Assembly (NCBI RefSeq): GCF_033118175.1
Contig: NC_083685.1
Coordinates: 124,690,501 to 124,754,500 of the forward strand
Direction: 5' to 3'
DNA from: Dama dama
Taxonomy: Eukaryota > Chordata > Mammalia > Artiodactyla > Cervidae
Length of the DNA: 64,000 nt
In this document: in pieces, positions 24,001 through 31,336 of the stretch
How positions within the stretch are numbered: position 1 is the stretch's first letter
Layout of the letters: every line of letters starts with the position of its first letter
The notes under the pieces: generated by a model
The model's database searches: none
Told to the model about the DNA's origin: nothing
The model's input: the letters and a program-made list of their open reading frames with translations, nothing else
Position numbers and translations under genes: made by a program

Positions 24001-27000
24001 CCTCAAACCTCAGACCCCAGAGGCCAAAATGCTACACTCTGTCCAGGCTGGCTCAGCCGGGAAAGGGTATGCCTACAATGTGGGAGACCCGGGTTCAATC
24101 CCTGGGTTGGGAAGATCTCCTGGAAAAGGAAATGGCAACCCAGTCCAGTATTCTTGCCTGGAAAATCCCATGGACGGAGGAGCCTGGTAGGCTACAGTCC
24201 ATGGGGTCGCAAAGAGGCAGACACGACTTCACTTTCACTTTGTCCATGGAAACAGCCAGCCCTTCTCTGTCTGGCCCGAGGTGGGCAGTGGGCTTTGTGT
24301 TCCTGGAGGTACAAACTCCTACTTCATCCTCTTCCTCGTACCTCCTACTAATGTTACTATTGTTCAGTCGCTCAGTCGTGTCCGACTCTTTGTGAACTCG
24401 TGGACTGCAGCACGCCAGGCTTCCCTGTCCTTCTCTATCACCTGGAGTTTGCTCAAACTCATGTCCATTGAGTCGGTGATGCCATCCAACCATCTTGTCC
24501 TCTGTCGTCCCCTTCTCCTCCTGACTTCAGTCTTTCCCAGCCTCATACATGCTACTAATGAAAAGGGGCTGGGTACAGCCTGGCCCTCAGGCAGCCTGCA
24601 GTTTTGGGGGGAGGCCAGTGCATCTCAGGCCATGATGCTGATAAGTGCTTCAGTGGAGAAGCCAGAGTGCTGTGTGGGAGCCCTTTGTAAGGACACCCAT
24701 GGGGTCAGGGCAAGTGGTCTGGAAGGAACTGACACCCAGCCTAAAGCCTGAGGAATAAGCAGTATGACCAGTATGTGTGTGTTGAGGGGTGAGATGTTTT
24801 GAGCAGAGGCCCTGGTGGGTCATGGCCGCGGGTGGGGTGGGGTGGAGTGGTGGAAGGTAGCTTCCTTCAGAGCGCTTGCTGCCCCTGGGTGTTGCTGGCT
24901 GCCCGTGGGCCTGGAGGCGAGTCCAGGTGCGCGGGGGTCCCCTGACCCTCCCTCCTGCCCTGGCAGAGATTGCTGCAGGAGATCCAGGGCCGCGAGCAGG
25001 ACAGGGCCACGGCATCCCGCCTCTCCCAGCACCTGCAGGCGGCGCTCCAGGTAAGCAGTCCATTCAGCTCCTCCCTCTTTATCTCCCCCTCCCCCTCCCT
25101 CCTTCCACCAGTCCCCTACTCCCCTTCCCCCAGGTCTCCCCACTGACAGCCAGTCTGTGTCCTTCCCCCCCATGCTCAGGACTACGAGCTGCAGGCAGAC
25201 ACCTACCGCGGTTCCCTGGAGCCCACCCAGGGAGGGTCGGCCCCCAAGAGACCCCGAGTGGCTCCCCTGCAGGACAGCATCCAGGCCCAGGTGAGCCGGG
25301 CTCTGTGTTCCTCATTCCCGGGATGCCAGCTCTGCAGCCTCTGAGGGAGGAGCTGACGCTGGCCCACCCCCTCCCTTTGGCCTCTCCAGGAGAAGAACCT
25401 GACGAAGGCCTACACTGAGGTGGCAGCTGCCCACCAGCAGCAACTGCACCAGCTGGAATTTGCCAAAAAGATTCTGGAGAAGGTATGGGGGTGATGTCCA
25501 CCCTAGGCAGCCTGGGTGGGTGGTCGACCGGGCAGACTTCCCTACCCTCATGCTGCAGCCCTGGGACAGGCTCAGCGGCCTGAAGGAGGGCTGGCTCTCT
25601 GCCTCCCCCAGCAGCCCCTCCAGGCTGGTTTCCTTCTCAGAATGTAGTACCAGGAGATGTCACTCGGTACAGTCATGGCTTGGTCACTGGGTAGCACCCC
25701 GGTGGGGACAGGAGAAAATCCCGCAGTCTTCAGCCTCAGGACCCAGCCCCAGTGGGCAAGAGGCCACCCAGGTCTCCATCCCTGGGAGACCAGGAGCCGG
25801 GAGCTCTCCATGACTCTCGGTGACTGGCCAAGGAACTGGCCAGCCTCCTCCCACCCAGAGGTATATCCCAGGATCCCCCAGAGGAGCACAGGCCCATTTC
25901 TGGGAGCCTGGGTGGAAGGGGAGCAGGGAAAGGTTGGGAAGGGAAGACCTTCTTGCTTTCACATTCTAGTGCAAATGCAGCCTGACCACTGCCTTACATC
26001 CTAGCACACTGGGCTTTGATGAAACCTCTTAAAATCCTACCTTCGAACACCTCAGATCTTCAGTTCCACCTCCCAGGACCTCCTGGGAAGTCTCAGAAAG
26101 CAGGGAAGGGTCCTGATCTCAGGAGGGTGGGGTGTTATTGTTCAGTTGTTCAGCCGCTTATTTATATCGGACTCTTGGTGACCCTACGGACTGCAGCACG
26201 CCAGATTTCTCTGTCCTTCACCATCTCCTGGAGTTGGCTCAAACTCAAGTCCATTGAATAAATGATGCCATCCAGCCATCTCATCTTTTGTCGCCCCTTC
26301 CCCTCGTGCCCTCAACCTTTCCCAGCATCAGGGTCTTTGGCCAGGGGCTTATCCCTTTCCTCCCCTTACCCAGGATTCTCCCCTCTTCCTCTGCAGAAAG
26401 AGCTCAATGAGGACATCCAGGTGATCCCTAATGCCCAGCAGGGGTCCGAGAGCCCAGCCCGAGCGGGCAGGGAGTCAGAGGCCCTGAGGTCCCAGCTGGA
26501 GGAGGAGAGGAAGCGGGTGGCCCAAGTGCAGCGTGAGCTGGAGGAGCAGAGGAGCCAGCTGCTGCAGCTGAAGACCCAGCGGCCTGTGGAGAAACTGGAG
26601 GAGAAGGAAGTGGTGGAGTTCTACCGGGATCCCCAGCTGGAGAGCAACCTGTCCAGGGTGAAGTCCCAGGTGGAGGATGAGGGCAAGAAGCAGGCTGGCC
26701 TGCAGGCAGACCTGGAGGCAGCGGCCCAGAAGATCGTGCAGCTGGAGAGCCAGAGGAAGGCCACGGAGCCTCACCTGCTGACCAAGGAGGTCACCCAGAT
26801 CGAGAGGGACCCCGGCCTGGACAGCCAGGCGGCCCAGCTCCGCGGCGAACTCCAGCTCCTGCAAGAGGAGAACACGGCCGTCTCGGCCCGGCTGGAGGCG
26901 CTGAAGGCGGAACTGCTGGCCCTTGAGCAGAAGGAGGTGAACGTGAAGGAGACAGTTGTAGTAAAAGAAGTGGTCAAGGTGGAGAAAGACCTGGAGATGC

Positions 27001-29837
27001 TCCAGGCAGCCCAGGCCCTGAGGCTGCAGATTCAGGAGGATGCGGCCCAGCGGAAGGGGGCAGAGGATGCCGTGGCCAAGCTGCAGGCTCGAGTTGTGGA
27101 GCTGGAGGCGGCAATCCGCGCCGTGGAGCCCAAGGTGATTGTGAAGGAGGTGAAGAAGGTGGAACAGGACCCCGGCCTCCTTCAGGAGGCATCCAGGCTG
27201 AGGAGCCTCCTGGAGGCACAGAGGAATGAGAACGAGGTGCTGGCCAGGGAGCTGAAGGAGCTGTATAGCAAGCACAGCGCGGTGGAGAAGCAGAAGCCCC
27301 GGGTGGACCTGCAGGAGCGCGTGCAGGAGACCTTCCAGGTGGACCCGGAGACGGAGCGGGAGATTGCGCGGCTCCGGGCGGAGCTGCAGGAGACCGCCGG
27401 CAAGAGGAGCGGGGTGGAGCAGGAGGTAGAGCGGCTGCTGCCCGAGCTGGCGGCGCTGCGGGCGCAGAAGCCCACCGTGGAGTACAAGCAGGTGACGCGG
27501 GAGCTGGTGCGGCACGAGAGGAGCCCCGAGGTGCTGCGGGAGATCGACCGCCTGAAGGCCCAGCTCAACGAGCTGGTCAACGGCGGCGGGCGGGCCCAGG
27601 AGCAGCTCATCCGGCTGCAGGGGGAGCGCGATGAGTGGAGGCGAGAGCGCTCCAAGGTGGAGACCAAGACTGTAAGCAAGGAAGTGGTGCGCCGAGAGAA
27701 GGACCCCGTCCTGGAGCAGGAAGCCCAGCGGCTGCGCCAGGAGGCGCGGGAGGCCGCCCAGAAGCGGCGGGCGGCCGAGGACGCGGTCCACGAGCTGCAG
27801 AACAAGTACCTGCTGCTAGAGAGGCGGCGGCCCGAGGAGAGGGTGGTACTGCAGGAGGTGGTGGTCACCCAGAAGGACCCGAAGCTCCGCGAGGAGCACA
27901 GCCGGCTGAGCCGGAGCCTGGATGAGGAGGCTGGCCGCCGGCGGCAGCTGGAGCGGGAGGTGCAGCAGTTGCGGGCCATCGTGCAGGAGGACGAGGGCCG
28001 GCTCAGCTTCCAGGAGGACCGCAGCAAGAAGCTGGCCGTGGAGAGGGAGCTGCGGCAGCTGACCCTGAGGCTCCAGGAGCTGGAGAAGCGGCCTCCGGCG
28101 GTGCAGGAGAAAATCATCATGGAGGAGGTAGTCCAGCTGGAGAAGGACCCGGACCTGGAGAAGTCCACGGCAGCCCTCCGGCAAGACCTGGCCCAGGAGA
28201 AGACCCAGGCGACCGAGGTGCATCGGGAGTGCAAGAACCTGCAGGTGCAGATCGACGTGCTCCAGAAGACCAAGGCGCAGGAGAAGACCATCTACAAGGA
28301 AGTGATCAGGGTGGAGAAGGACCCGGTGCTGGAGGGAGAGCGTGCCCGGGTATGGGAGGCGCTCAACCGGGAGCGCGCGGCCCGGGAGAGCCGGGAGGAG
28401 GAGGTGAGGCGCCTGCGGGAGCGGGTGGAGCGGGCCGAGGCGCTGGGGAGGACCTGGGCGCGGGAGGAGGCCGAGCTCCAGAAGACCCGGGACCGGGCGA
28501 GCCAGGAGTGCAGGCGGCTGCAGCAGGAGCTGCGGGAACTGGAGAGGCAGAAGCAGCAGAGGGTGCTGCGCCTGCAGGAGGAGTCCAAGCTGCTCAGCCA
28601 GAAGACGGAGAGCGAGCGGCAGAGGGCAGCCCAGAGGGGCCAGGAGCTCTCGCAGCTCGAGTCGGCCATCCTCCGTGAGAAGGACCAGATCTACGAGAAG
28701 GAGCGGACCCTCCGGGAACTCCACACCCAAGTGAGCCGGGAGGAGCTCAACCAGGAGACCCAGACTCGGGAGACCAACCTCTCCACCAAGATCTCCATCC
28801 TGGAGCCCGAGACGGGGAAGGACATGTCCCCGTACGAGGCCTACAAGAGGGGCGTCATCGACCGAAGCCAGTACCTCCAGCTGCAGGATCTCGAGTGTGA
28901 CTGGGAGGAGGTCACCACCTCGGGCCCCCATGGGGAGGAGTCTGTGCTCCTGGACCGCAAGAGCGGGAAGCAGTACTCCATTGAGGCCGCCCTGCGCAGC
29001 CGGCGCATCTCCAAGGAGGAGTACCATCTCTACAAGGACGGCCAGCTCCCCATCAGCGAATTCGCCCTGCTCGTGGCCGGGGAGACCAAGCCCTGCCCCT
29101 CCCTCTCCATTGGCGCCATCATCTCCAAGTCCCCGCTTGCATCTCCGGCCCCCCAGAGCACCAATCTCTTCTCTCCTGGCTTCTCTCTCGGGCTCGGCGA
29201 GGACAGCTTCCCCATTGCCGGCGTCTATGACACGACCACGGACAACAAGTGCACCATCAAGACCGCCGTGGCCAAGAACATGCTGGACCCCATCACCGGG
29301 CAGAAGCTGCTGGAGGCGCAGGCGGCCACGGGAGGCATCGTGGACCTCCTGAGCCGGGAGCGCTACTCCGTGCACAAGGCGATGGAGCGGGGGCTGATCG
29401 AGAGCGGCTCAACCCAGAGGCTGCTCAACGCCCAGAAGGCCTTCACCGGCATTGAGGACCCCGTGACCAAGAAGAGGCTGTCGGTGGGTGAGGCTGTCCA
29501 GAAGGGCTGGATGCCCCAGGAAAGCGTGCTCCCGCACCTGCGGGTGCAACACCTGACCGGGGGGCTCATCGACCCCAAGAGGACCGGCCGCATCCCCGTG
29601 GCGCAGGCTGTGCTCTCCGGCATGATCAGCGAGGAGCTGGCCCAGCTCCTGCAGGACGAGGCCAGTTACGAGAAGGACTTGACAGATCCCATCTCCAAGG
29701 AGCGACTGAGCTACAAGGAGGCCATGGGGCGCTGCCGGAAGGACCCCCTGAGCGGCCTGTTGCTCCTCCCAGCCTCACTAGAGGGGTACCGGTGCTACCG
29801 CTCAGGCTCCCCCACTGTCCCGCGCTCCCTGCGTTGA
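11953..29837 (+). CDS. EVPL: EVPL, envoplakin (complete, 22 coding exons)
   Basis: Envoplakin is a plakin that pairs with periplakin at desmosomes and keratin filaments and is cross-linked by transglutaminase into the epidermal cornified envelope. All 22 exons have AG/GT borders and matching phases and sum to 6102 nt, 2033 residues plus TGA; the human protein is also 2033. In order: a Gly/Ser/Lys/Pro-rich head with repeated KGSPKGSP units (residues 1-33); the plakin domain of spectrin-like helices to about 840, with an SH3-like insert in exon 12; a coiled-coil rod (about 842-1673) with recurring VVxxEKDP-type linkers; then a tail from about 1674 with plakin repeats (LLEAQAATGGIVDL and similar). 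The rod and tail sit in one giant exon, as in other plakins. SRP68 is upstream and CDK3 is tail-to-tail downstream. No break was found. Confidence 0.97.
13118..13250 (+). repeat. L2-like LINE 3' fragment with an internal duplication
   Basis: In EVPL intron 1. It contains gagcacctactgtgtgc and ggactgctctaggccctggg, typical of L2 3' ends. The unit tatttatggagcacctnctg occurs twice in tandem at about 13129-13180. Confidence 0.55.
13333..13415 (+). repeat. MIR SINE fragment
   Basis: In EVPL intron 1. It has the MIR core signature ggcccagagaggttaagtaa followed by acttgcccgag and ccacacagct. Confidence 0.7.
14381..14480 (+). CDS. EVPL: EVPL coding exon 2
   Basis: Residues 33-66, AATQELALLISRMQANADQV onward. 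Acceptor ctcatcag, donor gtgaag; ends in phase 0. Confidence 0.93.
15068..15222 (+). CDS. EVPL: EVPL coding exon 3
   Basis: Residues 67-118, including GRSLKEAEVLLKDLFLDVDK. Acceptor tgcctcag, donor gtgagt; phase 2. Confidence 0.93.
15348..15474 (+). CDS. EVPL: EVPL coding exon 4
   Basis: Residues 118-160, IKQLHERVTQECAEYRALYE onward. Acceptor cttggcag, donor gtcagg; phase 0. Confidence 0.93.
16030..16247 (+). mobile_element. Bov-tA/Bov-A2-like SINE in EVPL intron 4
   Basis: It runs from gtgtcccatgtggcgctagt, through ggttcaatccctgggtcg, to gagtcggacacgactgaagc. Confidence 0.85.
16425..16550 (+). CDS. EVPL: EVPL coding exon 5
   Basis: Residues 161-202, KQVCEGQYGPGMAELEQQVA onward. Acceptor ttctgcag, donor gtgggt; phase 0. 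A Bov-tA SINE lies just upstream, in intron 4. Confidence 0.93.
16752..16790 (+). CDS. EVPL: EVPL coding exon 6 (39 nt)
   Basis: A 13-residue mini-exon, DAATIRSQYRDLL (203-215), between agacag and gtgagc. The frame is intact on both sides. Confidence 0.92.
16891..17052 (+). CDS. EVPL: EVPL coding exon 7
   Basis: Residues 216-269, KAASWRGQSLGSLYTHLQGC onward. Acceptor gagagcag, donor gtcagc; phase 0. Confidence 0.93.
17139..17246 (+). CDS. EVPL: EVPL coding exon 8
   Basis: Residues 270-305, HFKQHELLSQEQCVNQLEDD onward. Acceptor tctcccag, donor gtgcga; phase 0. Confidence 0.93.
17424..17519 (+). CDS. EVPL: EVPL coding exon 9
   Basis: Residues 306-337, AHQEALKLEWQNFLNLCICQ onward. Acceptor gcccccag, donor gtgagc; phase 0. 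Confidence 0.93.
17888..18080 (+). mobile_element. CHR-type SINE in EVPL intron 9
   Basis: Diverged head gtctctggtgacccagcag, mid-part gatcagggaactaggtct, tail ccggtgcagccaaataagta followed by A/T. Confidence 0.7.
18228..18362 (-). mobile_element. CHR-type SINE, reverse orientation, EVPL intron 9
   Basis: It starts with a T-rich tail and ttttggctgtaccacacagc and ends gaccagggaatgccc, the inverted head. Confidence 0.7.
18506..18545. repeat. Perfect 40-bp palindrome in EVPL intron 9
   Basis: The left arm (20 nt, atgcatagtggagatatata) is the exact reverse complement of the right arm, with no spacer. It sits in AT-rich DNA 395 bases before exon 10. Confidence 0.97.
18941..19066 (+). CDS. EVPL: EVPL coding exon 10
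   Basis: Residues 338-379, FQEEADSVSQTLAKLNSILD onward. Acceptor cgacctcag, donor gtgaga; phase 0. Confidence 0.93.
19278..19695 (+). mobile_element. Bov-tA SINE split by another SINE (outer copy), EVPL intron 10
   Basis: Its head gggcttcccaggtggtgctc stops after gtggtaaagaa, and its body resumes near 19501 with tgccaatgcaggagacatga. The gap is filled by a reverse SINE, so this copy is the older one. Confidence 0.8.
19307..19500 (-). mobile_element. Bov-tA/Bov-A2-like SINE nested in the outer SINE, reverse
   Basis: It reads gtgaaagtcgctcagtcctg through to ccagctgagccaccagggaa, a reversed Bov-A2-like unit interrupting the forward one. Confidence 0.8.
19954..20100 (+). CDS. EVPL: EVPL coding exon 11
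   Basis: Residues 380-428, ending SICDWDSGE. Acceptor cactgcag, donor gtacag; phase 0. Confidence 0.93.
20357..20511 (+). CDS. EVPL: EVPL coding exon 12 (SH3-like region)
   Basis: Residues 429-480, VQLLRGEQYTLVDNTDPHTW then VVQG. This is the SH3-like insert found in plakin domains. Acceptor ccaacag, donor gtgggt; phase 2. Confidence 0.93.
20677..20774 (+). CDS. EVPL: EVPL coding exon 13
   Basis: Residues 480-513, LASELQALKQKLTTVQSRLK onward. Acceptor ttttgcag, donor gtaccg; phase 1. Confidence 0.92.
21073..21245 (+). CDS. EVPL: EVPL coding exon 14
   Basis: Residues 513-570, AQKLLTQMTRLEEDLGQIEK onward. Acceptor cacccccag, donor gtgggt; phase 0. Confidence 0.93.
21388..21460 (-). repeat. 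MIR SINE fragment in EVPL intron 14
   Basis: The MIR antisense signature tgactttgggcaattcactt is followed by aacctctctgggcc and tcctcat. Confidence 0.7.
21985..22118 (-). mobile_element. CHR-type SINE, reverse orientation, EVPL intron 14
   Basis: It reads gatcttagttccctgaccag, then ggtcttaaccactggtctgc, and ends agggaagtcccc. Confidence 0.75.
22385..22475 (+). repeat. MIR SINE fragment in EVPL intron 14
   Basis: It contains ttgtagatgaggaggccgag and gtcagagaggttgacctgcc, MIR core-like. Confidence 0.6.
22622..22800 (+). CDS. EVPL: EVPL coding exon 15
   Basis: Residues 571-630, GTAQRLQNLGAEKEAAQQKC onward. Acceptor tgcccccca-g, donor gtgagt; phase 2. Confidence 0.93.
22896..23034 (+). CDS. 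EVPL: EVPL coding exon 16
   Basis: Residues 630-676, AKAALGLERQIRDADTVIRG onward. Acceptor tgggacag, donor gtgagg; phase 0. Confidence 0.93.
23163..23356 (+). CDS. EVPL: EVPL coding exon 17
   Basis: Residues 677-741, RRRRELLEQQASVLGLHRQL onward. Acceptor ctgccccag, donor gtgagt; phase 2. Confidence 0.93.
23697..23847 (+). CDS. EVPL: EVPL coding exon 18
   Basis: Residues 741-791, EKMVQDAGLTYQQFKNCTDN onward. Acceptor cctgcag, donor gtgagg; phase 0. Confidence 0.93.
24044..24240 (+). mobile_element. Bov-tA/Bov-A2-like SINE in EVPL intron 18
   Basis: Diverged head ggctggctcagccgggaaag, then ggttcaatccctgggttggg and ggggtcgcaaagaggcagac. Confidence 0.8.
24352..24548 (-). mobile_element. BovB LINE 3' end, reverse, EVPL intron 18
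   Basis: It reads cagtcgctcagtcgtgtccg, then gtttgctcaaactcatgtcc and gatgccatccaaccatcttg, the inverted BovB 3' end. Confidence 0.8.
24967..25050 (+). CDS. EVPL: EVPL coding exon 19
   Basis: Residues 792-819, RLLQEIQGREQDRATASRLS onward. Acceptor cctggcag, donor gtaagc; phase 0. Confidence 0.93.
25180..25290 (+). CDS. EVPL: EVPL coding exon 20
   Basis: Residues 820-856, DYELQADTYRGSLEPTQGGS onward. Acceptor catgctcag, donor gtgagc; phase 0. Confidence 0.93.
25390..25482 (+). CDS. EVPL: EVPL coding exon 21
   Basis: Residues 857-887, EKNLTKAYTEVAAAHQQQLH onward. Acceptor cctctccag, donor gtatgg; phase 0. Confidence 0.93.
26132..26345 (-). mobile_element. BovB LINE 3' end, reverse, adjoining the EVPL exon 22 acceptor
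   Basis: It has cagcacgccagatttctctg, then ggagttggctcaaactcaag and aacctttcccagcatcaggg. It ends about 50 bases before the exon 22 splice acceptor. Confidence 0.8.
26397..29837 (+). CDS. EVPL: EVPL coding exon 22 (rod and plakin-repeat tail, stop codon)
   Basis: A single 3441-nt exon for residues 888-2033 with TGA at 29835-29837. To about residue 1673 it is coiled-coil rich in E, Q, R, K and L. The tail from about 28755 carries the STKISILEPETGKDMSPYEA linker and several plakin repeats, including the DPITGQKLLEAQAATGG and DPISKERLSYKEAM types, and ends SGSPTVPRSLR. Acceptor tcttcctctgcag. Confidence 0.96.
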   Translation, partial: KELNEDIQVIPNAQQGSESPARAGRESEALRSQLEEERKRVAQVQRELEEQRSQLLQLKTQRPVEKLEEKEVVEFYRDPQLESNLSRVKSQVEDEGKKQAGLQADLEAAAQKIVQLESQRKATEPHLLTKEVTQIERDPGLDSQAAQLRGELQLLQEENTAVSARLEALKAELLALEQKEVNVKETVVVKEVVKVEKDLEMLQAAQALRLQIQEDAAQRKGAEDAVAKLQARVVELEAAIRAVEPKVIVKEVKKVEQDPGLLQEASRLRSLLEAQRNENEVLARELKELYSKHSAVEKQKPRVDLQERVQETFQVDPETEREIARLRAELQETAGKRSGVEQEVERLLPELAALRAQKPTVEYKQVTRELVRHERSPEVLREIDRLKAQLNELVNGGGRAQEQLIRLQGERDEWRRERSKVETKTVSKEVVRREKDPVLEQEAQRLRQEAREAAQKRRAAEDAVHELQNKYLLLERRRPEERVVLQEVVVTQKDPKLREEHSRLSRSLDEEAGRRRQLEREVQQLRAIVQEDEGRLSFQEDRSKKLAVERELRQLTLRLQELEKRPPAVQEKIIMEEVVQLEKDPDLEKSTAALRQDLAQEKTQATEVHRECKNLQVQIDVLQKTKAQEKTIYKEVIRVEKDPVLEGERARVWEALNRERAARESREEEVRRLRERVERAEALGRTWAREEAELQKTRDRASQECRRLQQELRELERQKQQRVLRLQEESKLLSQKTESERQRAAQRGQELSQLESAILREKDQIYEKERTLRELHTQVSREELNQETQTRETNLSTKISILEPETGKDMSPYEAYKRGVIDRSQYLQLQDLECDWEEVTTSGPHGEESVLLDRKSGKQYSIEAALRSRRISKEEYHLYKDGQLPISEFALLVAGETKPCPSLSIGAIISKSPLASPAPQSTNLFSPGFSLGLGEDSFPIAGVYDTTTDNKCTIKTAVAKNMLDPITGQKLLEAQAATGGIVDLLSRERYSVHKAMERGLIESGSTQRLLNAQKAFTGIEDPVTKKRLSVGEAVQKGWMPQESVLPHLRVQHLTGGLIDPKRTGRIPVAQAVLSGMISEELAQLLQDEASYEKDLTDPISKERLSYKEAMGRCRKDPLSGLLLLPASLEGYRCYRSGSPTVPRSLR

Positions 29838-30090
29838 CGGGGCCCGAGCAGTCACAGGGAGTGATTGGGGATGGGGAGGGGAGGATGCATGCACCCCGGG
29901 CCCCTGGAGCAGCTTAACCCAGGGGAGTGGGTCTTCCCTCTGACTCGTCGATGTTCTGTTTCTCACGCGTTTTCGGTGTTGGACTCCCTCCCATGACTTT
30001 GGTAGCCCCCGACCCATCCCCTGCGCCAGCAGCTCTGCTTCCCCGGCTCCTCCCTCACCCTGTGCTTCCAATAAACGAATTCTCCTGGTG
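29838..30090 (+). other. EVPL: EVPL 3' UTR
   Basis: A short UTR from the stop codon to just past AATAAA at 30070-30075, where an inserted retrocopy begins. Confidence 0.75.
30070..30075 (+). terminator. EVPL polyadenylation signal AATAAA
   Basis: A canonical signal 233 bases after the stop codon. Cleavage is expected 10-25 bases on, at the duplicated target site of the neighbouring insertion. Confidence 0.8.
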
Positions 30091-30094
30091 TCTT

Positions 30095-30308
30095 TTTTTT
30101 TTTTTCTTTTACAATAGTAAAAGATGTTTATCAGTTTTCACGATCAATAGCCAGATCAAAAAAAGATAATTCCAACCGCAAGCCATCATGGAAATATGAT
30201 TAACCTAACAGTATAAAATAATTACATACAGTTTGAGGGGGTTGAGTGAGGTGGTAAGTGGAAGTACACATTTTCATCTGCCCGGCCAGTCTACATCTTT
30301 TTGCTGGT
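30095..30308 (-). mobile_element. 5'-truncated processed retrocopy with perfect 15-bp target duplication
   Basis: TTCTCCTGGTGTCTT occurs at 30080-30094 and again at 30309-30323. The 214 bases between begin with a poly-T run (30095-30105), which is the poly-A tail of a minus-strand insert. On the minus strand a GATAAA-type signal (30127-30132 complement) lies about 20 bases before the tail. This is the hallmark of LINE-driven retroposition. I do not recognise the source transcript and see no clear open frame. A SINE is unlikely because no tRNA-like head is present. Confidence 0.85.
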
Positions 30309-30323
30309 TTCTCCTGGTGTCTT

Positions 30324-31210
30324 GTTCACGTTTGAGAACAGAGTCGATATTTATGGAGCGTGGGCAGGAGGGACGGCACTCCTACGTGAGGAGAGGACAC
30401 ACCCAACTGGCACTGCTGGGAACGGGGACTTTTAGAGGACAGCGGCTCCTTTCACTCTGGGAAGGACCTGACAGGAGCAGGTCGTGGAGGATCAGGCCTT
30501 CCCCACAGCCAGGTCAGGGCCACGCAGTTCAGGGCAGAAGCTGTCTCCAGCCCTCTGTCACGTTGTTGGCACGTCCCTGGCGTCCCCCAAGAACAGACAG
30601 AAACACTAGAAAACTCAGGAACACATCACTTTTACTTTCTGTTCTTAAAGCCAGAGGCATACAAACGTAAGCATATCCGCAGTGATGAGACAGCTACTTA
30701 GAACATCCGACCGCCTCCTGGGATCAGGAAAATGGCCTCTCCCCCTTGCTCTGCCTCCTGTTTTAACGTGGAACTCTTAACTGGAACTCAACTCTTCCCT
30801 CAAAACATTTTAAATCCAAAAAGACCAGCTGGAGGGGGCGACCCCTTCCTTGGGGGTCTTGCTCTGCAGCTGAGGGCGGGGCAGCTGAGGGGTGCTAGGA
30901 GAGCCTTCCTGGCGGCCCAGGCAGGCTTTCTGCTCTCCTTGGCACCTGCTCTCCTTGGCACCAGGGACCGCGCCTCTAACCGACCTCCTCGGGCAGGGGG
31001 CTTCTGTGCCCCCATCTTAAAAAAGCAAACCCAGCAAACAACACAGGAACTTGCTAGCCTGTTGGCAGGACTAACCCAAACTCAGTCCTCGGACAGCTAA
31101 TGCCAAATTGCTCTCTCCTCAAGTGTGTCCCCTTTCTTGGGGAGTGAGTGGGGAGGCGGCGCAGGACAGCAGCTGCAGAGGGGCTTTGAGGCAGTAGGCC
31201 TCGCACGTTC
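30324..31210 (-). other. CDK3 probable 3' UTR / EVPL-CDK3 tail-to-tail spacer
   Basis: Non-coding DNA after the CDK3 stop codon. No canonical AATAAA occurs on the minus strand here, so the CDK3 3' end is not placed. It may use a variant signal or run into the EVPL end; I recall the human pair overlapping. Confidence 0.5.
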
Positions 31211-31336
31211 TCAGCGGCAGAAACGCTCCAGCACACACTGGTGGGGCGCCGAGGCGGTCTCGGTGGACGAGAAGTATGGGTGGGCCAGGGCGGCCTTGGC
31301 TGAGATCCTCCGGCTGGGGTCGTACTGCAGGAGTTG
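31211..31336 (-). CDS. CDK3: CDK3 terminal coding exon
   Basis: Residues 265-305, QLLQYDPSRRISAKAALAHP onward to ERFCR and TGA (complement of 31211-31213). Acceptor ctccgcag. Confidence 0.95.
   Translation of the reverse strand, partial: QLLQYDPSRRISAKAALAHPYFSSTETASAPHQCVLERFCR

Noticed and set aside
26475..29375. Long antisense open frames (369-519 codons) opposite EVPL exon 22
   Set aside because: They mirror a GC-rich, Glu/Gln/Leu/Arg-rich coiled-coil exon, whose codon use removes stops on the other strand. The translations are Leu- or Ser-rich low-complexity text with no domain.
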